In this document: piece by piece, positions 1-8,203 of the stretch | Numbering within the stretch: position 1 is the first letter of the stretch | Layout: the number at the start of each line of letters is the position of its first letter | Assembly: GCF_020510425.1 (NCBI RefSeq) | Contig: NZ_JAHBAH010000001.1 | Coordinates: 806,001 to 870,000, forward strand | Reading direction: 5' to 3' | DNA: 64,000 bases | Source: Quatrionicoccus australiensis | Lineage (GTDB): Bacteria; Pseudomonadota; Gammaproteobacteria; Burkholderiales; Rhodocyclaceae | The notes under the pieces: model-generated | Databases searched by the model: none | Told to the model about the DNA's origin: nothing | The model's input: only the letters and a program-made list of their open reading frames with translations | Program-made: the position numbers and the translations under genes

Positions 1-690
1 ACGCTGGCCCGCCTCGAAGACCGCTATTTCGGCCATGTCCGCCGCCTTGAGCAAGCCGACATCGTCAAGTTCATGGGCGAGATCGAAGCCACCCTGCCCC
101 GCCTGCGCAAGCATTTCCAGGCTGCGGAAGCGGTCACCGGCATCGACTGGCGGCTGATTGCCTCGATCGCCTACCACGAGTCGCACTGGGACCCGAACGC
201 GACCAGCTACACCAATGTGCGCGGCATCATGATGCTGACCGAGGAAACGGCTGACCGCATGGGCGTCAGCAACCGGCTCGACCCGCAGGAAAGCATCCTG
301 GCCGGGGCGCGTTACCTGAACATCCTGCGGGAACAGGTTGGCGAAAACATCCAGGAACCGGACCGCACCTGGCTGGCGCTCGCTGCCTACAACATCGGCC
401 CCGGCCACTTCAATGCGGCGCGCCGCCTGGCCAAGGTGCTCGGCAGCGAAGACAACAACTGGTTCGAGATGAAGCGCATCTTGCCCCTGCTTGCCCAGTC
501 CAAGTACTACCAGCGCATCAAGTCGAGCCGGGCGCGCGGCGGCGAAGCGGTCATTCTGGTCGAGAACATCCGCAGCTATTACGACATCCTGCAGCGCAAC
601 GAGCGCCCCTACCTGTCGCTGGCCGACAAGATCGAAGGCATGGCCGGCCGACTGGGCAGCAGCCCCGGCCTGAAACTGAAGCACCCATGA
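1..690 (+). CDS. mltF: MltF-like membrane-bound lytic murein transglycosylase, 3' part
   Basis: The reading frame is open from base 1, so the gene starts before the window and only the C-terminal lytic transglycosylase domain is present. The visible part has the SLT-type pattern: the catalytic Glu in YHESHWDP, then RGIMMLTEETA, then ALAAYNIGPGH. The end (YYQRIKSSRARGGEAVILVENIRSYYDIL) is the typical tail of MltF. In this family an N-terminal solute-binding-like domain precedes the catalytic domain; that part is outside the window. It cleaves peptidoglycan glycan strands with formation of 1,6-anhydro-MurNAc at the outer membrane. A Met at base 73 is internal, not the start. The stop is followed at once by a terminator. 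Confidence 0.85.
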   Translation, partial: TLARLEDRYFGHVRRLEQADIVKFMGEIEATLPRLRKHFQAAEAVTGIDWRLIASIAYHESHWDPNATSYTNVRGIMMLTEETADRMGVSNRLDPQESILAGARYLNILREQVGENIQEPDRTWLALAAYNIGPGHFNAARRLAKVLGSEDNNWFEMKRILPLLAQSKYYQRIKSSRARGGEAVILVENIRSYYDILQRNERPYLSLADKIEGMAGRLGSSPGLKLKHP

Positions 691-719
691 AAAATCCCCG
701 CCGCAGCGGGGATTTTTTC
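691..719. terminator. Bidirectional terminator between mltF and serS
   Basis: Directly after the mltF stop codon there is an ATCCCCGC / GCGGGGAT inverted repeat with a 4-base loop, flanked by A-run on the left and T-run on the right, so it can terminate transcription from both converging genes (mltF on +, serS on -). Confidence 0.85.
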
Positions 720-738
720 GTCAGGCAAACCGAGTGGC

Positions 739-2070
<1,332 letters not shown>

Positions 2071-2161
2071 TTATACGCGAGGCACCAAACCGCCTGCGCT
2101 GCGGACAAATGCCCCGGCGCCGATTATCATTAGGACATAGTTATTTCCGCCAGATTGCTCC

Positions 2162-3217
2162 ATGTCCCGCTTTGCCTACGTACTCCTGGTCAGCCTGCTG
2201 TTGCCGACCTTCTCTTGCGCCACCCCGGCCAAGGAACCCGCCAGAGCAGCCAAAACCGCGGCAGCCAAGGCAAAACCGGCACACGGCACGGGCAAAGCCA
2301 GGGCAGCAAAAAAAGCCGCCCCCGGCCACACCGCACGTCCGGCAGCGGCCACACCGAGCACCGTGACAGCGGCCGCCCCCAAACCACCTGCAAGCGTCCC
2401 TGCGCAGATACCGACAAGCGAAGACTGGTGCGCCGCCATCGGCAAGCGCCTGGGCAGCGTGCCACCGCCGCTCTGCAACAAACTCGGGCTGGAAGCGGCG
2501 GCAGTTGTTTCCGGAAATGGCCACGCGCTGATGTCGCGCGACATCGCTCCGCCCACCCGCAAGATCGCCCAGGCCGGCAAGCCCTCCGTCCGCGCCCGGC
2601 GGATCCTGCTGATCGGCGGCATTCACGGCGATGAACTGACCTCCGCCTCGATCGTCTTCCGCTGGCTGCAATGGCTCGACGAAGCCGACAGCGAGGCCCG
2701 CCAGTACCACTGGCGCGTCATCCCGGTCGCCAACCCGGACGGCCTGCTCGCCAACCCGCCGCAGCGCGTCAACAGCCACGGCGTGGACCTCAACCGCAAT
2801 TTCCCGACGCCGGACTGGGAAAGCGATGCGCAGGCCTACTGGGCCAAGAAAACCGGCCGCGACCCGCGCCGCTTCCCCGGCCAGAAACCGATGTCGGAGC
2901 CGGAAACGCGCTGGCTGCACGATGAAATCGAGAAATTCCAGCCCGATGTCGTGGTCAGCGTGCATGCCCCCTACGGCATCCTCGACTACGACGGCCCGGC
3001 GCACCAGCCGCGCCGCTTCGGCCATCTCGACCTGAACCGCCTCGGTATCTACCCCGGCTCGCTCGGCAACTACGGCGGCGTGCACAAGAACATGCCGGTC
3101 ATCACCATCGAATTGCCCAACGCGACCAGCATGCCACCGGCCAAGGAGCAGCGCGAAATCTGGGAAGACATGCTGACCTGGCTGCGCCGCAACATCGCCG
3201 GCAAGACGACCTCCTGA
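2162..3217 (+). CDS. Exported M14-family zinc carboxypeptidase (MpaA-like)
   Basis: 351 aa with an N-terminal hydrophobic export signal, then a low-complexity Ala/Lys/Pro-rich linker (about residues 20-85) that may let it sit on or span near the cell wall, then the peptidase domain. Zinc ligands of the M14 family are visible: GIHGDE (His155, Glu158) and the later His in SVHAPYG; substrate-binding NRNFP and a late Glu in TIELPNA fit the catalytic Glu. The closest family is the murein peptide amidase/ gamma-D-Glu-DAP carboxypeptidase group, so a role in trimming peptidoglycan peptides is inferred. A Cys at residue 19 follows the hydrophobic stretch but the lipobox is weak. It converges with rarA, 4 bases apart. 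Confidence 0.75.
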   Translation: MSRFAYVLLVSLLLPTFSCATPAKEPARAAKTAAAKAKPAHGTGKARAAKKAAPGHTARPAAATPSTVTAAAPKPPASVPAQIPTSEDWCAAIGKRLGSVPPPLCNKLGLEAAAVVSGNGHALMSRDIAPPTRKIAQAGKPSVRARRILLIGGIHGDELTSASIVFRWLQWLDEADSEARQYHWRVIPVANPDGLLANPPQRVNSHGVDLNRNFPTPDWESDAQAYWAKKTGRDPRRFPGQKPMSEPETRWLHDEIEKFQPDVVVSVHAPYGILDYDGPAHQPRRFGHLDLNRLGIYPGSLGNYGGVHKNMPVITIELPNATSMPPAKEQREIWEDMLTWLRRNIAGKTTS

Positions 3218-3221
3218 CGCC

Positions 3222-4595
3222 TTACTGCTCGCCGCCTTCGTTGCCGTTCTGGCGCGTACGGCGGCGCGCCTGCTGGTCGAGGGCGCGCAAATGCCCGAGT
3301 TTTTCGCCGATCTTGCCTTCCAGGCCGCGCGGCGTCGGCTGGTACCAGCCCGGCTCCGGCATGCCGTCCGGCAGATAGCTTTCGCCGGCCGCGTAGGCTT
3401 CCGGCTCGTCGTGTGCGTAGCGATAGGCGTGGCCGTAGCCGAGTTCCTTCATCAGCTTGGTAGGCGCATTGCGCAGATGCACCGGCACCGGCGCCGAACC
3501 CGCCTTGCTGACGAATGCGCGTGCCTGGTTGTAGGCCATGTAGCCGGCGTTCGACTTGGCGGCGACGGCCAGATAGATCACCGCCTGCCCCAGCGCCAGC
3601 TCGCCTTCCGGCGAACCGAGACGCTCGTAGGTGGCGGCCGCGTCGTTGGCGATCTGCATGGCGCGCGGATCGGCCAGGCCGATGTCTTCCCAGGCCATGC
3701 GGATGATGCGCCGGGCCAGGTAGCGCGGGTCGGCACCGCCGTCGAGCATGCGGGTCAGCCAGTACAGTGCGCCGTCCGGGCTGGAGCCGCGCACCGACTT
3801 GTGCAGCGCCGAAATCTGGTCATAGAAGGCATCGCCGCCCTTGTCGAAACGGCGCAGGCTCTGCGCCAGCGTTTCTTCGATAAATTCGCCGTCGACCGTC
3901 TGGCGCTGGGCGGTTCGCGCCGCCGTGCGCACCTGTTCGAGCAGATTGAGCAAACGCCGCGCATCGCCGTCGGCCAACCCGACCAGACGTTCGCGCGCCG
4001 TCGCGTCGAACTCGAGATCGGCCAGCGAACGCTCGCGGGCGCGGTCGAACAAGGAGCCCATCTCGGCCTCGTCGAGCGACTTCAGCACATAGACCGAGGC
4101 CCGCGACAACAGCGCCGAATTGACCTCGAACGACGGGTTTTCGGTGGTCGCACCGATGAAGGTGAACAAGCCGGATTCGACAAACGGCAAAAAGCCGTCC
4201 TGCTGCGCTTTGTTGAAACGGTGGATTTCATCGACGAACAGGATGGTGCGCTTGCCCTGCGCCCGCCACATCTCGGCCTGCACCACCGCCTCGCGCACTT
4301 CCTTAATGCCGGAAAAAACCGCCGACAACGCGATGAACTCGCACTGGAACTGCGTCGCCATCATCCGCGCCAGCGTCGTCTTGCCGACACCGGGCGGCCC
4401 CCACAGGATCATCGAATGCGGCTGGCCCGATGCAAACGCCAGGCGCAGCGGCTTGCCCGGGCCAAGCAGATGCTGCTGGCCGATCACCTCGTCCGGCGTT
4501 TGCGGGCGCAATTGCTCGGCGAGCGGCGCATTGGCCGCCGCGGCAGCGTCCTGCGGCGTACGGTCGACCGCGTTTTGCGAGAACAAATCACTCAT
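3222..4595 (-). CDS. rarA: Replication-associated recombination protein A (MgsA/RarA AAA+ ATPase)
   Basis: 457 aa counted from the ATG that opens MSDLFSQNAV; a longer in-frame extension upstream overlaps ccdB and is Arg/Ser/Trp-rich nonsense, so it was not used. Walker A is GPPGVGKTT (near residue 67) and Walker B is ILFVDEIHRFN. The C-terminal part carries the family-specific MgsA tetramerisation region (YLARRIIRMAWEDIGLADP, then GYMAYNQARAFV). RarA acts at stalled replication forks with SSB. In many betaproteobacteria it follows lolA and precedes serS; here lolA is near but the integron and ccdAB lie between, which is a hint that this block was inserted there. Confidence 0.95.
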   Translation of the reverse strand: MSDLFSQNAVDRTPQDAAAAANAPLAEQLRPQTPDEVIGQQHLLGPGKPLRLAFASGQPHSMILWGPPGVGKTTLARMMATQFQCEFIALSAVFSGIKEVREAVVQAEMWRAQGKRTILFVDEIHRFNKAQQDGFLPFVESGLFTFIGATTENPSFEVNSALLSRASVYVLKSLDEAEMGSLFDRARERSLADLEFDATARERLVGLADGDARRLLNLLEQVRTAARTAQRQTVDGEFIEETLAQSLRRFDKGGDAFYDQISALHKSVRGSSPDGALYWLTRMLDGGADPRYLARRIIRMAWEDIGLADPRAMQIANDAAATYERLGSPEGELALGQAVIYLAVAAKSNAGYMAYNQARAFVSKAGSAPVPVHLRNAPTKLMKELGYGHAYRYAHDEPEAYAAGESYLPDGMPEPGWYQPTPRGLEGKIGEKLGHLRALDQQARRRTRQNGNEGGEQ

Positions 4596-4599
4596 TGCA

Positions 4600-4929
4600 T
4601 CACCCCCAAGCCCGCGAGAACACTTCGTCGAGCGCTGCCACCACGCTATCGCCCTCTTCTGCCAGCGAGGCCACCAGCGGCCCGAGCGCATCGAGCGACA
4701 GCGAAACGATATCGAGCGGATTGAGCACAACCCGCCGCCCCTCGACCACGAATGCCGGATTGACCGGCGAAGCCGGCAAATCGACCGCACCGGCCAGCAG
4801 ATCGCCGGCCACCAGCGGCACGACCACACGCCGGCGCCGCGCGTCGAACGCCGCCGACTGCACGACCACGACATAGGGCACCTGCGCCGCCTGCCGCCCG
4901 ATATTGCGATGCACGTCGAACTGACTCAT
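4600..4929 (-). CDS. ccdB: CcdB-family toxin
   Basis: 109 aa. The protein begins MSQFDVHRNIG and has the CcdB pattern of a short beta-rich domain (PYVVVVQSAAFD, RRRVVVPLVA, NPAFVVEGRRVVLNPLDI). In the F-plasmid protein the C-terminal Trp-Gly-Ile tail poisons the GyrA subunit of DNA gyrase; here the protein ends in Trp-Gly, so the key Trp is kept. It overlaps ccdA by 4 bases (ATGA), the usual toxin-antitoxin arrangement with the antitoxin first. It ends 4 bases from the rarA start. Chromosomal CcdB homologues are not always active on gyrase; activity is not shown by sequence. Confidence 0.85.
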   Translation of the reverse strand: MSQFDVHRNIGRQAAQVPYVVVVQSAAFDARRRRVVVPLVAGDLLAGAVDLPASPVNPAFVVEGRRVVLNPLDIVSLSLDALGPLVASLAEEGDSVVAALDEVFSRAWG

Positions 4930-5177
4930 AGCGTCGAATGCTCGTCGGCAAAGGAACCATGAGCCTCTTCAAAACGATTCCAGGCCCCGGAAACGTCGGC
5001 ATAGCGCTGCTGCTGATCCTGGCGCAATTGCTGCTCGCGCGCCACGAACTCGGCGAGCAGGCCATCGACGGTCGACGACAAATTACGGGTAAAAACCCGC
5101 GCCTGCTGTACCGTGCTTTCATTGAGCAACAAATTCACCGGGCGCTTGGCCGGCAAGGATGGGGAAACGGGTTTCAT
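4926..5177 (-). CDS. ccdA: CcdA-family antitoxin
   Basis: 83 aa. The start is the ATG of MKPVSPSLPA because it has a strong ribosome site (AGGAGGCC) 5 bases upstream; the open frame runs further up but into the end of intI. The first half (AKRPVNLLLNESTVQQARVF) looks like a ribbon-helix-helix DNA-binding region and the second half (FVAREQQLRQDQQQRYADVSGAWNRFEEAHG) is the acidic, flexible toxin-binding tail. CcdA neutralises CcdB and, as a complex, represses its own promoter. The pair lies directly between the integron integrase and rarA. Confidence 0.85.
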   Translation of the reverse strand: MKPVSPSLPAKRPVNLLLNESTVQQARVFTRNLSSTVDGLLAEFVAREQQLRQDQQQRYADVSGAWNRFEEAHGSFADEHSTL

Positions 5178-5191
5178 GGCAAGGCCTCCTG

Positions 5192-5208
5192 TGCGCATGG
5201 TATGCGCA
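5192..5208. promoter_or_regulatory. Candidate ccdAB operator
   Basis: A perfect inverted repeat, TGCGCAT-GGT-ATGCGCA, lies 14 bases upstream of the ccdA start and between it and the end of intI. Autoregulated toxin-antitoxin operons usually carry such a palindrome in the promoter. Function is inference. Confidence 0.45.
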
Positions 5209-5226
5209 GCCACTTGAAAAAGCCAG

Positions 5227-6201
5227 TCAGCGCACCGCATCGAGCGGCGAAACCACGCCGCGCCCGCCGCGATTGAGCACATGGGTGTAGATCATCGTCG
5301 TCGACACATCGGAATGGCCGAGCAGTTCCTGCACAGTGCGAATGTCGTAGCCCGATTCCAGCAGATGCGTGGCGAAAGAATGGCGCAGGGTGTGCGTCGA
5401 CGCCGGCTTGGCGATACCCGCCCCCGGCAGCCCCTGCTTGATCGCCCGTTGCAGGGCCTGCTCATGCGTGTGGTGACGACGCTCAATGCCGCTACGCGGA
5501 TCGACCGAAAGACTGCGCGCCGGGAAAGCCCAGAACCATCCCCAGGAAGCCGGAGCAGCGGGATATTTGCGCGCCAGCGCTTCCGGCATCTGCACGCCGG
5601 CCCGCCCGGCCACCCGATCGGCCTCCCACAAAGCACGCACCCGCCCCAGATGGGCCTGCAATTCGACCACCAGCGACAGTGGCAACATCGTCCGCCTGTC
5701 CTTCCCCCCTTTGCCATCGCGCACCGTCAATTCGTGCCGCTCGAAATCGACATCCTTGACCCGCAAGCGCACACACTCCATCAAGCGCATTCCAGTGCCA
5801 TACAGCAGCCGGGCCATCAAGGCATGCGTACCCTGCAGTACCGCCAGCAAGCGCTCAACCTCGGCTCGAGACAAGACCACCGGCACCCTTTTCGGCTTTT
5901 TCGGCCGGTCAAGATCATTCAGCCAGGGCAACTCAAGCCCCAACACTTCGCGATAGAGAAAGAGCAGCGCCGACAACGCCTGCTGGTGCGTTGAAGCAGC
6001 CACATTCAAGTCCGCCGCCAGATGGGAAAGAAAAGCCCTGACCTCAGCCGCGCCCATCTCGCGCGGGTGTTTTCGCCCATGGAATGCGACAAAACGCCTG
6101 ACCCACTCGACATAAGAACACTCCGTCCGTATGCTGTAGTGCTTGTAACGAATGACCTCGCGGACACGCCCGATGAGGGTCAAGGGCTGGCTGGATTCCA
6201 T
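5227..6201 (-). CDS. intI: Integron integrase (tyrosine recombinase)
   Basis: 324 aa. The N-terminal SAM-like domain has the IntI signature (VREVIRYKHYSIRTECSYVEW). Catalytic residues of the tyrosine recombinase domain are present: Arg139 (GTGMRLMECVRLRVKD), His270 and Arg273 (HTLRHSFATHLLESG), His296 (LLGHSDVSTT) and Tyr305. Between them is the extra stretch specific to integron integrases (about residues 200-255, with ARKYPAA, WGWFWAFPA and HTHEQALQRAIK), which binds the extrahelical bases of folded attC. It inserts and excises cassettes at attI and attC. It is oriented away from the cassette array, as in known integrons. A LexA box 26 bases upstream suggests SOS control. No frameshift or lost residue is seen, so it is probably active. 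Confidence 0.96.
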   Translation of the reverse strand: MESSQPLTLIGRVREVIRYKHYSIRTECSYVEWVRRFVAFHGRKHPREMGAAEVRAFLSHLAADLNVAASTHQQALSALLFLYREVLGLELPWLNDLDRPKKPKRVPVVLSRAEVERLLAVLQGTHALMARLLYGTGMRLMECVRLRVKDVDFERHELTVRDGKGGKDRRTMLPLSLVVELQAHLGRVRALWEADRVAGRAGVQMPEALARKYPAAPASWGWFWAFPARSLSVDPRSGIERRHHTHEQALQRAIKQGLPGAGIAKPASTHTLRHSFATHLLESGYDIRTVQELLGHSDVSTTMIYTHVLNRGGRGVVSPLDAVR

Positions 6202-6226
6202 GACGTATTTACCCCACGCAAAACAA

Positions 6227-6242
6227 CTGTGAATAAATACAG
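6227..6242 (-). promoter_or_regulatory. LexA box upstream of intI
   Basis: CTGT-GAATAAAT-ACAG matches the proteobacterial LexA consensus CTGT-N8-ACAG exactly, with an AT-rich centre, 26 bases upstream of the intI start. SOS control of integron integrases by LexA is well established in Vibrio and class 1 integrons. Confidence 0.8.
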
Positions 6243-6497
6243 TAGATCACCGCAAACCATCTGGCAAGCAGCCTCTTGCGCAAGCATTCCGCTCCGAATG
6301 AACGGCAAGGCGCCAGCATATACGGCATTTTTGCCGCCCATTCTGGCCAAACGCCGCGTTTTAACGCCGTATACGCTGCCCGGACAGCATGCCATTCAGC
6401 GCAAAACCAGACCAAATCAGGCCACAGCCAACACTGACCTTTCCAGAATAGGCGGCAGCCCCCTGGAATATACGGCGGTGACGCCGTCCACTTCACG
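6243..6497 (+). other. attI: attI region of the integron
   Basis: This 255-base noncoding stretch lies between intI and the first cassette. It ends in ACGTTAGAGG; the recombination point is placed between G6497 and T6498 because the first attC begins CTCTAAC, the exact complement of GTTAGAG. The octamer TATACGGC occurs at 6319 and 6469 and inverted at 6366, and ACGGCG-GTGA-CGCCGT (6473-6488) can fold as a hairpin right before the core site. Accessory integrase sites or a cassette promoter are expected here from known integrons, but I cannot assign a promoter with confidence. Confidence 0.7.
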
Positions 6498-6508
6498 TTA
6501 GAGGGCTC

Positions 6509-6769
6509 ATGGTCTATCTGGTACTCACACGCAATGGCTACGAGGAACTCATTGGGCAGTTTCAATGCGTGCCATCACCGCTATGGGTCAATAAGGACGT
6601 CCTCACCAAAACCGAACTTAGTTCTCTTCGGTCTTCCGGCATCGCGCTCACTGATTTCATTTACTCCATTTCGCCGTCAGACACTCAAGAGGTTTCAGAC
6701 GCTGCCTATACCGTTAAAGAGCACCACCCCAATGAAAGTGTGTGGGTCGAGTATGTCCCAGCCCTCTAA
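6509..6769 (+). CDS. Cassette 1 gene, hypothetical protein
   Basis: 86 aa, no recognised family and no signal or membrane segment. It starts at an ATG only 12 bases inside the cassette and its stop codon TAA is embedded in the 5' core of attC1 (CTCTAAC), a very compact cassette. The sequence is acidic and soluble (EELIGQFQCVP, SISPSDTQEVSDAAYTVKEHHP). As first cassette next to attI it should be the best expressed of the array if a cassette promoter exists in attI. Function unknown. Confidence 0.75.
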   Translation: MVYLVLTRNGYEELIGQFQCVPSPLWVNKDVLTKTELSSLRSSGIALTDFIYSISPSDTQEVSDAAYTVKEHHPNESVWVEYVPAL

Positions 6770-6838
6770 CATCCCGGTCAAGGCGCGGCCTTTGGCCGCT
6801 GGGACGTCCCGCAAGCGGGCCGCCCCTTACCTAAAACG
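6764..6838 (+). repeat. attC: attC1
   Basis: Starts with the 5' core CTCTAAC and ends at the G of ACGTTGGGC. The 5' core is the exact complement of GTTAGAG at the attI/cassette 1 junction. The inner part is GC-rich with GGCC-TTTGGCC and CCGC-AAGCGGG short hairpins; it differs from the other attC sites of the array. Confidence 0.8.
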
Positions 6839-6850
6839 TTGGGCATCTCA

Positions 6851-7153
6851 ATGAACGATCCATGGTTCCCTTTGTTGCTCATATTCTTAGCCCTGCTGCC
6901 GTTCTACGTGGCTGACCGGTTGCGCTTCAAAAAGACACAGTCCATTCAGGGTGCATTTCAGTGTTTTAGGTGCGGCACTCAATTGGCGCCAATGCAGTCG
7001 AGCGAAGTCCCTGTTGCAGGTGGCCCTTTGGCATCGACCAAGGCCTGCGTTTGTCCTAGGTGCGCGAAGCGAGACCGAGTTATTCGTCGCCTTACTTGGC
7101 TTGCCATGGCAGGCGCGTTTGCATTCACCGGGTTTCTGCTTTGGCAACAATGA
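6851..7153 (+). CDS. Cassette 2 gene, small membrane protein with zinc-ribbon-like CxxC pairs
   Basis: 100 aa from the ATG of MNDPWFPLLL; an in-frame TTG at the cassette start (base 6839) is also possible but would begin in the recombination core. There is one hydrophobic helix at each end (about residues 6-22 and 82-98), and between them two Cys-x-x-Cys pairs (CFRCG and CPRCAKRD), spaced about 30 residues, which looks like a zinc ribbon exposed on one face of the membrane. No specific family recognised. GC content is lower than the surrounding chromosome. Confidence 0.75.
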   Translation: MNDPWFPLLLIFLALLPFYVADRLRFKKTQSIQGAFQCFRCGTQLAPMQSSEVPVAGGPLASTKACVCPRCAKRDRVIRRLTWLAMAGAFAFTGFLLWQQ

Positions 7154-7154
7154 T

Positions 7155-7220
7155 GCCCAACATCACAATCCACCGGACCTTCGGCAAGCTGCGCTTGCCT
7201 TCGTCCGGTGATTTTCAACG
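7155..7220 (+). repeat. attC: attC2
   Basis: GCCCAAC to ...TTTTCAACG, 66 bases. The central part ACCGGACCTTCGGCAAGC / GCTTGCCTTCGTCCGGT is a near-perfect inverted repeat. The 5' core is the exact complement of GTTGGGC at the start of cassette 2. Nearly identical to attC7 and attC8. Confidence 0.9.
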
Positions 7221-7230
7221 TTAGCCACTA

Positions 7231-7770
7231 ATGGCAGCCGCTCGCCCCTTCCTCGCACCGGTCGAAAAGCGACTACTGGCGTTTGCGTTGGACTCGGCAC
7301 TTCTGCTTCTCGCCGCATTGGTCATTTACGGTGTGCTCGATGCGTTGGGGCAAGGGCCAATGCTACTGATAGGGGCACTCCCTATCCTCTACTTTGGCTA
7401 CCACGTTGGCGCACTGCTAAATCAACGCTTTGCCTTTGGTCGCGTGGTTGCAGGGGTCTCCGTCGTATCAATTCGGGGGGATGCACTGACGCATACTCAA
7501 GCGTTTGTCCGTTCAGTCGCTCGGGCAATTCTCGTGGCCCTGGGCTTCGCAGGAGCATTTCTCAGTCACCAGCCCTGGATCATTGCTATGCCTTGCACAC
7601 TCGAAGTGGCGCTAATCGTTTTAAACCCATGGCGCCAGTCCATTGCCGATGTGTTGGCCGGTACATTAGTAGTGAGAGCTCCTGAGGTTCAGCCTCATCG
7701 TGCCCCTGCGGGTCCAATGTTCAGCCGCACCGACGCCGAATTCGGAAATCCACCAAAATGGCGCGGCTAA
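7231..7770 (+). CDS. Cassette 3 gene, RDD-family membrane protein
   Basis: 179 aa with three to four hydrophobic helices (FALDSALLLLAALVIYGVL, GPMLLIGALPILYFGYHVGALL, SVARAILVALGFAGAFL). The first helix contains the Arg-Leu...Asp-Ser pattern of RDD proteins and the next segment has FGRVVAGVSVV, the typical RDD spacing. RDD proteins are small integral membrane proteins of mostly unknown or transport-related role. The C-terminal 30 residues (EVQPHRAPAGPMFSRTDAEFG) are hydrophilic. The stop codon lies inside the 5' core of attC3. A start 10 bases into the cassette leaves almost no leader. Confidence 0.75.
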   Translation: MAAARPFLAPVEKRLLAFALDSALLLLAALVIYGVLDALGQGPMLLIGALPILYFGYHVGALLNQRFAFGRVVAGVSVVSIRGDALTHTQAFVRSVARAILVALGFAGAFLSHQPWIIAMPCTLEVALIVLNPWRQSIADVLAGTLVVRAPEVQPHRAPAGPMFSRTDAEFGNPPKWRG

Positions 7771-7826
7771 CCCATCATTCCACCGGACCTGCGCGAAAAG
7801 CCGCGCAGGTCCGGTGAATTCAAACG
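7765..7826 (+). repeat. attC: attC3
   Basis: GGCTAAC to ...CAAACG. Central inverted repeat CACCGGACCTGCGCG / CGCGCAGGTCCGGTG. 5' core GGCTAAC is the exact complement of GTTAGCC at the start of cassette 3. Closest to attC6. Confidence 0.88.
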
Positions 7827-7837
7827 TTAGAGGTCAC

Positions 7838-8107
7838 ATGTCGCTATTCGATCTGCTCCTTGTTGGCGCTTTGATTGCCATCGTTTTTTCACTCCTTCGC
7901 GCGAACGATGTGCTCGGCAATAACCCGCATCAGCAAGTTAAAGCCCTCGAAGATTTAGTCGGGCCATTTCCTACAAAAATGTCGTTCGCTGAAAAGCTAC
8001 GCCTCAACAATTTGTATGGGATTTCCCCGACCAACCCACGCCGGGCTCGTTGGCTCGCTGTTGTTGTCGCGCTTTTCTTCCTCGCCATGCTTTGGCTAAA
8101 GCAATGA
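7838..8107 (+). CDS. Cassette 4 gene, small membrane protein
   Basis: 89 aa from the ATG 11 bases into the cassette. One hydrophobic helix at each end (LLLVGALIAIVFSLL and WLAVVVALFFLAMLWL) with a soluble loop of about 45 residues between (NNPHQQVKALEDLVGPFPTKMSFAEKLRLNNLYG). No family recognised. The shape, two helices around a short soluble loop, is like cassette 2, but the loops are unrelated. Confidence 0.7.
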   Translation: MSLFDLLLVGALIAIVFSLLRANDVLGNNPHQQVKALEDLVGPFPTKMSFAEKLRLNNLYGISPTNPRRARWLAVVVALFFLAMLWLKQ

Positions 8108-8108
8108 C

Positions 8109-8187
8109 CCCTAACATTGCGCTCAACGCCGCTCCCTTCGGTCGCTGGACGCTGCGCGATAAGGCCGCGCAGCGCCCGTTAGCTCAA
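8109..8187 (+). repeat. attC: attC4, interrupted near its 3' core by IS copy 1
   Basis: 5' core CCCTAAC, then GC-rich arms (GGACGCTGCGCG / CGCGCAGCG), ending GTTAGCTCAA where the IS begins. The expected 3' core CGTTAGGC is found on the other side of the IS at 9663-9670. The 5' core pairs with the cassette 4 start (GTTAGAG) with one mismatch. Confidence 0.75.
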
Positions 8188-8203
8188 CTACAAGGGCTTC
8201 CCC

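Noticed and set aside
4596..4874. N-terminal extension of the rarA frame
   Set aside because: The extra 93 residues are Arg/Ser/Trp-rich out-of-frame ccdB; MSDLFSQ is the family start.
6022..6501. 159-codon frame across the intI start and attI
   Set aside because: It overlaps the intI 5' end, LexA box and attI in antisense; no ribosome site or family pattern.
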